A DNA stretch of 64,000 nucleotides from assembly GCF_021401245.1 (NCBI RefSeq), contig NZ_JACBFY010000010.1, positions 118,057-182,056 of the forward strand, written 5' to 3'. The notes under the pieces were generated by a model. It was not told where the DNA came from. It made no database searches and saw nothing but the letters and a program-made list of their open reading frames with translations. The stretch comes from Pseudacidovorax sp. NFM-22. GTDB lineage: Bacteria; Pseudomonadota; Gammaproteobacteria; Burkholderiales; Burkholderiaceae_C. The position numbers were made by a program, and so were the translations under genes. Of the stretch, positions 57,929 through 64,000 are shown one piece after another (the stretch's first letter is position 1; each line of letters begins with the position of its first letter).

Positions 57929-57942
57929 GTTTCTTCCAGACC

Positions 57943-58275
57943 TTAGTTGCCGACGGTCACGTACACATGGCACGTGGGCTTGCTGATGCGGTTGCCGCGG
58001 CCCTTGGCGCGCGCGGTGAAGCGCTTGAGCGTGGCGCCCTGCTCGACGTAGATCGTCTTGACGCGGAGCTCGTCGATGTCGGCTCCGTCGTTGTGCTCGG
58101 CGTTGGCGATGGCCGACTCGAGCACCTTCTTGACGATCACGGCGGCCTTCTTCTGGGTGAATTCCAGAATGTTCAGCGCTTGATCGACCTTCTTGCCGCG
58201 GATCAGGTCGGCAACGAGACGGCCCTTGTCCACAGACAGGCGCACGCCGCGGAGAACTGCACGTGTTTCAGACAT
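57943..58275 (-). CDS. rplV: 50S ribosomal protein L22
   Basis: 110 aa, standard. [20 protein letters not shown] and the long hairpin [17 protein letters not shown], which lines the exit tunnel, are present. It lies between rpsS and rpsC with short gaps. Confidence 0.97.
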   Translation of the reverse strand: MSETRAVLRGVRLSVDKGRLVADLIRGKKVDQALNILEFTQKKAAVIVKKVLESAIANAEHNDGADIDELRVKTIYVEQGATLKRFTARAKGRGNRISKPTCHVYVTVGN

Positions 58276-58287
58276 GTTCTCTGCTCC

Positions 58288-58563
58288 TTACTTCTTGGCT
58301 TTCTTGTCCGCCGGGTGACCCTTGAACGTACGGGTCAGTGCGAACTCGCCCAGCTTGTGGCCGACCATCTGGTCGGTCACGTAGACGGGCACATGCTGCT
58401 TGCCGTTGTGCACGGCAATGGTCAGGCCGATGAACTCGGGCAGCACCATCGAGCGGCGCGACCAGGTCTTGATCGGCTTCTTGTCCTTGGTCGCGATGGC
58501 CTTCTCGACCTTGGCGATCAGGTGGTGGTCGACGAAGGGACCTTTTTTGAGAGAGCGAGTCAT
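58288..58563 (-). CDS. rpsS: 30S ribosomal protein S19
   Basis: 91 aa, standard. [16 protein letters not shown] and [18 protein letters not shown] are the family marks. It binds 16S rRNA with S13 in the head of the 30S subunit. It begins 9 nt after rplB. Confidence 0.97.
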   Translation of the reverse strand: MTRSLKKGPFVDHHLIAKVEKAIATKDKKPIKTWSRRSMVLPEFIGLTIAVHNGKQHVPVYVTDQMVGHKLGEFALTRTFKGHPADKKAKK

Positions 58564-58572
58564 GGCTGCCCC

Positions 58573-59397
58573 TTACTTCTTGCGACGCGACACGATGAAG
58601 ACCTGCGTGCGCTTGTTGTTGCGGGTACGGTAACCCTTGGTGAGGTTGCCCCACGGGTCGACCGGATGGCGGCCTTCGCCGGTCTTGCCTTCACCACCAC
58701 CGTGCGGGTGGTCGACCGGGTTCATCACCACACCGCGGACGGTCGGGCGAATACCACGATGGCGGGTCGCACCAGCCTTGCCGTACTGGCGCAGGCTGTG
58801 TTCTTCGTTGGCCACTTCACCGATGGTGGCGCGGCACTCGATGTGGATCCGGCGCACTTCGCCCGAACGCATACGCACCTGGGCGTAAATGCCTTCGCGG
58901 GCCAGCAGCGTGGCCGAAGCACCAGCGGAACGTGCGATCTGCGCACCCTTGCCCGGCTGCAGCTCGATGCAGTGGATCGTCGAACCGACGGGGATGTTGC
59001 GGATCGGCAGGGTGTTGCCGGCGCGGATCGGGGCTTCCGAGCCGCTCACCAGGGTTGCACCGGCTTCCACACCGCGCGGGGCGATGATGTAGCGGCGCTC
59101 GCCGTCGGCGTAGCACACCAGCGCGATGTGGGCGGAGCGGTTCGGGTCGTACTCGACGCGTTCGACCTTGGCCGGAATGCCGTCCTTGTTGCGCTTGAAG
59201 TCGACCACACGGTAGTGGTGACGATGGCCACCGCCCTTGTGACGGGTGGTGATGTGGCCGTTGTTGTTGCGGCCGGCCTTCTGGAACTGAGGCTCCAGCA
59301 GGGGGGCGTAGCCTTCACCCTTGTGCAGGTGGTCGCGCGAGATCTTGACCGCGCCGCGTTGGCCCGGGGAAGTCGGCTTGAGCTTGATGACGGCCAT
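58573..59397 (-). CDS. rplB: 50S ribosomal protein L2
   Basis: 274 aa, standard. [23 protein letters not shown] region (here [19 protein letters not shown]) and [16 protein letters not shown], containing the histidine near the peptidyl-transferase centre, are intact. Confidence 0.97.
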   Translation of the reverse strand: MAVIKLKPTSPGQRGAVKISRDHLHKGEGYAPLLEPQFQKAGRNNNGHITTRHKGGGHRHHYRVVDFKRNKDGIPAKVERVEYDPNRSAHIALVCYADGERRYIIAPRGVEAGATLVSGSEAPIRAGNTLPIRNIPVGSTIHCIELQPGKGAQIARSAGASATLLAREGIYAQVRMRSGEVRRIHIECRATIGEVANEEHSLRQYGKAGATRHRGIRPTVRGVVMNPVDHPHGGGEGKTGEGRHPVDPWGNLTKGYRTRNNKRTQVFIVSRRKK

Positions 59398-59399
59398 GA

Positions 59400-59735
59400 T
59401 TACGCAGCCTCCGAAACCAGGTTGAGCTCCTGACCGGGCTTGAGCGTCACGTAGGCCTTGCGAACGTTGTCGCGGCGGCCCACCGAGCGGCCGAAGCGCT
59501 TGGTCTTGCCCTTGATGTTGGCGACAGACACGCCCTTGACCTCGACCTTGAACATCAGCTCGACAGCGGCCTTGATCTCGGGCTTGGTGGCGTCCTGGAG
59601 AACCTTGAAGGTGATGGCGTTCGACTTCTCGCCGACCATCGTGGCCTTCTCGGAGACGATCGGTGCGACCAGCACAGCCATCAGGCGGCCTTCGTCGAAC
59701 TCGCGCTCCGCGGGGGTGGGATTCATGCGGCTCAT
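59400..59735 (-). CDS. rplW: 50S ribosomal protein L23
   Basis: 111 aa, with a short acidic N-terminal extension before [16 protein letters not shown]. It borders the exit tunnel and docks trigger factor and SRP. The ATG at 59735 overlaps the rplD stop by 4 nt (ATGA). Confidence 0.96.
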   Translation of the reverse strand: MSRMNPTPAEREFDEGRLMAVLVAPIVSEKATMVGEKSNAITFKVLQDATKPEIKAAVELMFKVEVKGVSVANIKGKTKRFGRSVGRRDNVRKAYVTLKPGQELNLVSEAA

Positions 59736-60352
59736 GCGAACATCTCCTTGAGCTTGTCGACGGCCGCCTTGGTCACCAGCACCTTCTTGTAGTGCACGAG
59801 CGACACGGGATCGGCGTAGCGCGGCTCGACCACCAGCACGTTGGCCAGGTTGCGCGAGGCGAGGTACAGGTTCTCGTCGACTTCTTCGGCGATCACGAGC
59901 ACGGACTCGAGGTTCATCGCCTTGAACTTGGCAGCCAGCTGCTTGGTCTTGGGCGAGTCGACCTTGAGGGACTCGACCACGGCCAGGCGGCCTTCGCGGG
60001 CCAGCTGCGAGAAGATGGACGCCATGCCGGCGCGGTACATCTTCTTGTTGATCTTCTGCGAGAAGTTTTCGTCAGGCAGGTTCGGGAAGATCCGGCCGCC
60101 CCCACGCCACAGCGGCGACGAGGTCATACCGGCGCGGGCGCGGCCCGTGCCCTTTTGCTTGAACGGCTTCTTGGTGGAGTGCTTGACCTGCTCGCGGTCC
60201 TTCTGGGCGCGGGTGCCCTGACGCGCGTTGGCCTGGTAGGCGACGACGATCTGATGGATCAGATCTTCGTTGTAGGCACGACCGAACACGGTCTCGGGCG
60301 CGTCGTACTTCGACGCAGCCTGGCCCTGCTCATTCAGGAGTTCGAGTTCCAT
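59732..60352 (-). CDS. rplD: 50S ribosomal protein L4
   Basis: 206 aa. Conserved tunnel loop [20 protein letters not shown] is present. In E. coli L4 also represses its own operon through the leader; whether that applies here is not known. Its start overlaps the rplC stop by one base (TAATG). Confidence 0.97.
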   Translation of the reverse strand: MELELLNEQGQAASKYDAPETVFGRAYNEDLIHQIVVAYQANARQGTRAQKDREQVKHSTKKPFKQKGTGRARAGMTSSPLWRGGGRIFPNLPDENFSQKINKKMYRAGMASIFSQLAREGRLAVVESLKVDSPKTKQLAAKFKAMNLESVLVIAEEVDENLYLASRNLANVLVVEPRYADPVSLVHYKKVLVTKAAVDKLKEMFA

Positions 60353-61029
60353 TACTTCGCTCCTTCTGCCTGGGGCTTGGCCTTGACGGCGGGACGCACG
60401 GTCACGAAGCCGCCCTTGGCACCGGGGATGGCACCCTTGATCAGCAGCAGCTGACGGGCTTCGTCGATGCGCACGATGTCCAGGTTCTGGGTGGTGACGG
60501 TCTCGTCGCCCATGTGGCCGGTCATCTTCTTGCCCGGGAACACGCGACCCGGATCCTGGGCCATCGAGATGGAGCCCGGGACGTTGTGGGAGCGGCTGTT
60601 ACCGTGCGACGCACGCTGCGACGCGAAGTTGTGGCGCTTGATGGTGCCGGCGAAGCCCTTGCCGATCGAGGTGCCTTGCACATCGACCTTCTGGCCTGCT
60701 GCGAACACGGCGTTGGCGGCAATCACGCCACCGGCCTGGTGCTGCGCAGCAGCTTCGGCCGTCACGCGGAATTCGCGGATGATTTCACCGGCTTCGACGC
60801 CAGCCTTGGCCAGATGGCCGGCTTGGGGCTTCGTCACGCGCGAGGCACGACGGGCACCGAACGTCACCTGCAGAGCGACGTAGCCGTCGTTCTCTTGGGT
60901 CTTGACCTGGGTCACGCGGTTGTTGGACACGTCCACCACGGTGACGGGCACTGCATCGCCGTCGTCCGTGAAGAGGCGCATCATGCCCACCTTGCGGCCC
61001 AGCAACCCGAGGGAGTTGCTTTGACTCAT
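60352..61029 (-). CDS. rplC: 50S ribosomal protein L3
   Basis: 225 aa. [20 protein letters not shown] and the [12 protein letters not shown] loop ([16 protein letters not shown]) are standard. ATG at 61029 has TTGGAGAAAAACC upstream. It is the first gene of the rplC-rpsQ segment and is preceded by its own promoter and a ~140-nt leader rather than directly by rpsJ. Confidence 0.97.
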   Translation of the reverse strand: MSQSNSLGLLGRKVGMMRLFTDDGDAVPVTVVDVSNNRVTQVKTQENDGYVALQVTFGARRASRVTKPQAGHLAKAGVEAGEIIREFRVTAEAAAQHQAGGVIAANAVFAAGQKVDVQGTSIGKGFAGTIKRHNFASQRASHGNSRSHNVPGSISMAQDPGRVFPGKKMTGHMGDETVTTQNLDIVRIDEARQLLLIKGAIPGAKGGFVTVRPAVKAKPQAEGAK

Positions 61030-61082
61030 GGTTTTTCTCCAAAACTCCCGCCGCTGCCACTGCAATTGGCGACAACGTTGAA

Positions 61083-61101
61083 CGCCCGCGAAATGCAGGC
61101 G
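61083..61101 (-). other. Hairpin in the rplC leader
   Basis: On the minus strand CGCCTGC, ATTTC loop, GCGGGCG, a 7-bp stem with one G-U pair. It lies about 55 nt before the rplC ATG. It may be part of a regulatory leader; this is a guess from position. Confidence 0.3.
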
Positions 61102-61173
61102 GATACGAGAGAAGGGTTGATGAATGTTCACGCCGCCCGGCACCCTTAGGAACCGGCACGGAGCGAACTGCGC

Positions 61174-61202
61174 ACTGTAGCACGAAGCAAGATGTCGCGC
61201 AA
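61174..61202 (-). promoter_or_regulatory. Candidate sigma-70 promoter of rplC-rpsQ
   Basis: On the minus strand TTGCGC (61197-61202), exactly 17 nt, TACAGT (61174-61179). The start near 61167 gives a leader of about 138 nt. It sits just after the stop of the exported-protein gene and would allow the ribosomal genes to be expressed apart from the inserted pair. Confidence 0.55.
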
Positions 61203-61229
61203 TGCGGTCCATCCACGGACAGCAGGGCG

Positions 61230-61733
61230 CTACTTCACCGGCATCAAGATCATCTTCTCGCCGCCCGGGGCCTCCTTGAGCAGACTGGACGGGGGCAGAC
61301 TCTTCGACGGGGTGCCAATCTGGATGGGAATCGAGGCTGCCGTGGCGGCTCCACCCTGGGTGATGAATACGTTGAGATAGGCCGTCCCAGTGGCCTGAGG
61401 CGTCACGTGAACGGTCCAAGAGGAACGCCCGGCGGGCAGTGACCACTCGGGAGACGGCAAATCCAGTGTCAACCCGGGCTCGGGCTGCAGCTTCACGATC
61501 GCCCCTTGGCTGCCCACACCGGAGAACACGAGCAGAAGCGGAACCGTCTCGCCTACTTGAGATGCCGCAGCCACGCTGTACTGCAAGATCACGCCAGAGC
61601 CGTTCATCTTGACGGGGGCCGTGACCAACCGATTCCCAGATACCGTCGGCGCGGAGGTCCCGCCGGCGTGGACGCCCAACGCAAGAGCGAGAAGGGTGGC
61701 CGCACAGCCGCAGGCCTTGAATGTGTTGTGCAT
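61230..61733 (-). CDS. Exported protein of unknown function, paired with the metallopeptidase
   Basis: 167 aa. The signal peptide is about 23 residues ending VHAG. The mature chain is beta-rich with phrases such as [15 protein letters not shown] and [20 protein letters not shown], suggesting an Ig-like sandwich, and a short tail [11 protein letters not shown]. No cysteine remains after the signal. It starts 11 nt after the peptidase stop. The base composition looks less GC-rich than its ribosomal neighbours. Family not recognised. Confidence 0.7.
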   Translation of the reverse strand: MHNTFKACGCAATLLALALGVHAGGTSAPTVSGNRLVTAPVKMNGSGVILQYSVAAASQVGETVPLLLVFSGVGSQGAIVKLQPEPGLTLDLPSPEWSLPAGRSSWTVHVTPQATGTAYLNVFITQGGAATAASIPIQIGTPSKSLPPSSLLKEAPGGEKMILMPVK

Positions 61734-61744
61734 GCTCTTCCCTT

Positions 61745-63373
61745 TCAGTTGATCGTCACCGTGAAACAGGTGTTTGAGGAAGCGTTGTTGTAATCATTGA
61801 TGGCCAGCACAGCCTGGCCGGCGGCCAGACCGACCGTCCCCGACTCCGTACCGGAATTCGCGTTGACGGCCTCTCCCACTTTTCCGCGCTGGTAGACGAC
61901 GAAGTCGGGGTCCGAAGCCGCCGGCCCCTGGATGCTGATCGTGTAGCTGCGCGCCTGTGCCACTGGAAGAACGAGGAAGGCATAGCTGCCGAGCTTGTTG
62001 CCATCCGCCCCGGGGTCGGCCCGGTTGGTGACGCATGCCTGCTGAGGCGTCGCCAAACCGACGGCGGTGTACAGGGGCAAAGCAAAGGCGCCCAATCCAC
62101 CATCATTGGTTTCGTTGGCGCCAAAGGCATCCACTGGCGGGACCACACCCTGCGCGGCAAGCAGGCCGTTCAGCGACGCGGTCTGACCGGGCGTGGCCCC
62201 CGCATAGAACGCGGTCGCGAACGCATGGACCGACGTCACCGCCGTCGTGCTTTTCAATCCCTGCGTCATGGCTTGGTGAATCGGCGCAAGACCGACCGCG
62301 GCATGCAACTTCCAAAGAATGGACTGCACGGACATTTCGTTGAACCAGCCGGGCGAACTGGCCGCCCCGGCATCCAGGGCAAAGGCAAAACCCTGCGCTT
62401 GCCGCTGCCCCGCCGAATCCGAATAGGTACTGCGGTCCAGCGCGATGCCGGACCAGGCGTTGCCCCACCCTTCCGAAAAGGCGAGCCGCCGATCGAGAAG
62501 GTCACCAAAGCTGTGCGTACCGCCAGGAGAGTCGTCCCTGGAGAAGGCCGATTGGTAGTAATGCCCCCACTCATGGACGACCACCGAGCTGTCGTACTCG
62601 TCCGTGTCCACGTTCTCGCTGCCCAGGACGAAGATGGCGCGCGTCCCGCCACTGGCGGTGTAGTCGCTGAAATGCGAGGTGCCGATCTGCCCGAGGGTCA
62701 CGGAGCCCGATGCAGGCCTGTTGCTGGGGCTCCAATAGACATTCAGGATGGGAAACGATGCACCCGGCGCAACGCCGAGGATCTTGGCTTGCGCCGTGTA
62801 GATTGCATCGAGCAGCGCGAAGGGCGCCGCCACCCGCTCGCTTCCATACGACGAGCCGGCCCAACCCGAGGGGGCGTGAAGGTCTTTTGCCTGGGCGCTA
62901 CCGGTGGCCGCGAAGTATCCGCTTTGCATGCCGTAAAGGCCGCCAGATTGGGTATTGTCCCGAACCGCGACATCCCAACTGCCATCGGTCCCACTGTGCT
63001 GCAGCCGGGCCATGACGCGCACCGCGAGCGACGTCGCGGCCGGAATCGCGACCGAGTAGCGCCCGTCGGCATCGGTCACGGTCGACGCCTTGACAGTGCC
63101 CGTGGCATCCACGACGTCGAGCGGCGCACCCCGAACAGGCTTGGCCACGGTGGCTGCATAGTTCAACGCGCCATTGAAACTGGGCACCGAGTCGAAGGTA
63201 ATGCGCCCGGAAAGGGTTGCCGTCGCCGGGGCCGCGGTGCCTGACGACCCTCCGCCTCCACCCGTGACGGGCAGCACAGCGCCACCCCCTCCGCCACCGC
63301 CTCCACCTCCGCACGAGGCCAGCAATACCGCACAGGCCAGCAACGCTGGGCCCGACCACCATCGACGAGTCAT
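61745..63373 (-). CDS. Lipoprotein zinc metallopeptidase-like protein
   Basis: 542 aa. The lipobox VLLASC gives lipidated C21, followed by two poly-glycine runs. Residues ~50-150 look like a carboxypeptidase-regulatory-type beta domain ([12 protein letters not shown]). The catalytic motif is H267-E268-W-G-H271 with a possible third ligand E301 in EGWGNAWS, a gluzincin-like layout. A C-terminal beta domain (about 460-542) resembles pre-peptidase C-terminal domains. ATG at 63373 has GGAGAG 8 nt upstream. It lies between rpsJ and rplC, an unexpected place. Confidence 0.75.
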   Translation of the reverse strand: MTRRWWSGPALLACAVLLASCGGGGGGGGGGAVLPVTGGGGGSSGTAAPATATLSGRITFDSVPSFNGALNYAATVAKPVRGAPLDVVDATGTVKASTVTDADGRYSVAIPAATSLAVRVMARLQHSGTDGSWDVAVRDNTQSGGLYGMQSGYFAATGSAQAKDLHAPSGWAGSSYGSERVAAPFALLDAIYTAQAKILGVAPGASFPILNVYWSPSNRPASGSVTLGQIGTSHFSDYTASGGTRAIFVLGSENVDTDEYDSSVVVHEWGHYYQSAFSRDDSPGGTHSFGDLLDRRLAFSEGWGNAWSGIALDRSTYSDSAGQRQAQGFAFALDAGAASSPGWFNEMSVQSILWKLHAAVGLAPIHQAMTQGLKSTTAVTSVHAFATAFYAGATPGQTASLNGLLAAQGVVPPVDAFGANETNDGGLGAFALPLYTAVGLATPQQACVTNRADPGADGNKLGSYAFLVLPVAQARSYTISIQGPAASDPDFVVYQRGKVGEAVNANSGTESGTVGLAAGQAVLAINDYNNASSNTCFTVTIN

Positions 63374-63440
63374 TTGACTTCTCTCCCTGACAGCAAAGGG
63401 CGAGAAGCTTAGAGGCCGCTGGCGTCAACCCAAAGAACGC

Positions 63441-63475
63441 AAAAGCCCGCGGCCTGAAGGCACGCGGGCTCTTTT
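63441..63475 (-). terminator. Hairpin terminator after rpsJ
   Basis: AGCCCGCG (63444-63451) with CGCGGGCT (63463-63470) and an inner GCC/GGC pair-up around a TGAA loop (plus-strand reading). It lies 20 nt after the rpsJ stop and is followed by TTTTG on the minus strand. It should end the str/rpsJ transcript before the peptidase gene, at least partly. Confidence 0.65.
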
Positions 63476-63494
63476 CACGAAGCTGCCGAAAAAC

Positions 63495-63812
63495 TTACTG
63501 CAGCTTGATCTCGACGTCCACGCCGGCCGGCAGGTCGAGCTTCATCAGCGCGTCCACCGTCTTGTCCGTGGGATCGACGATGTCCATCAGGCGCTGGTGC
63601 GTGCGGATCTCGAACTGGTCACGGCTCGACTTGTTGACGTGCGGCGAACGCAGGATGTCGAAACGCTTGAAGCGCGTCGGCAGGGGCACCGGGCCCTTGA
63701 CGATGGCGCCGGTGCGCTTGGCGGTGTCGACGATCTCGGCAGCCGATTGGTCGATCAGCTTGTAATCGAAGGCCTTGAGGCGGATGCGGATCTTCTGCTT
63801 GTTGGTAGCCAT
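63495..63812 (-). CDS. rpsJ: 30S ribosomal protein S10
   Basis: 105 aa, standard. [20 protein letters not shown] and [20 protein letters not shown] are intact; it also joins the NusB antitermination complex. It follows tuf by 15 nt, so it belongs to the str transcript, and is followed by a hairpin. Confidence 0.97.
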   Translation of the reverse strand: MATNKQKIRIRLKAFDYKLIDQSAAEIVDTAKRTGAIVKGPVPLPTRFKRFDILRSPHVNKSSRDQFEIRTHQRLMDIVDPTDKTVDALMKLDLPAGVDVEIKLQ

Positions 63813-63827
63813 GATGGGTCCCGATCC

Positions 63828-64000
<173 letters not shown>

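Noticed and set aside
63240..63320. Short GGN repeats, checked as a possible CRISPR or microsatellite
   Set aside because: They are the in-frame poly-glycine runs after the lipobox of the metallopeptidase lipoprotein, with no repeat-spacer structure.

Overview
The window looks like the chromosome of a GC-rich betaproteobacterium of the order Burkholderiales, most likely family Comamonadaceae (Variovorax/Acidovorax relatives). This is an inference from gene order (atpIBEFHAGDC; aminotransferase-DUF493-lipB-lipA; tuf-rpsJ; the EIIA-HPr-EI trio), Bug-type binding proteins, a Burkholderia-type porin, an arginine/glycine-rich S3 tail and a dispersed repeat of a kind I associate with this family. 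No rRNA, tRNA, insertion sequence, prophage or CRISPR array was seen. No gene-free stretch exceeds about 240 bases.

Left part, 1-10825, all minus strand: the start of a sugar ABC operon (ROK regulator, double ATPase, permease running off the edge), then the complete F1Fo ATP synthase operon behind a TATAAT promoter and ending at a strong terminator. 10943-13872 is a lipoate operon, followed by a LysR gene.

14927-19833 is a compact five-gene operon: binding protein, adenine/adenosine-type deaminase, ATPase, permease and an Fe(II)/2-oxoglutarate-type dioxygenase. It looks like uptake and processing of a purine-like compound. 20015-25504 holds an AEC carrier and a sulfatase, Bug binding protein and aldose-epimerase group divergent from a LysR gene. 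25494-32395 holds a GH43-like lipoprotein divergent from a porin. The porin leads a tight string: a degenerate histidine-kinase ATPase-domain protein, a tiny exported protein, a sensor kinase and a response regulator.

32435-49415 is a mosaic: SWIM-SNF2 helicase, acyl-CoA ligase, HigBA-like toxin-antitoxin pair with a palindromic operator, AraC regulator, cytochrome b561, EamA exporter, zwf, uppP, a CurA-like reductase, and a second two-component system next to a Spy/CpxP-like lipoprotein. 49516-52091 is the regulatory PTS (EIIA, HPr, EI). 52189-55965 has a TlpA-type thioredoxin preceded by a 26-codon coupled upstream reading frame, a cytochrome c'/cytochrome b pair, a GNAT enzyme and a peroxiredoxin.

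Right end, 56048-64000: the ribosomal S10 operon, cut in two. rpsJ follows tuf and ends in a hairpin. Then come a lipoprotein zinc-metallopeptidase gene and a small exported-protein gene, and only then rplC with its own promoter, through rpsQ and a terminator. The most unusual points are this interruption, the degenerate kinase-like protein upstream of the sensor kinase, the deaminase/dioxygenase transport operon, and the upstream reading frame at tlpA.
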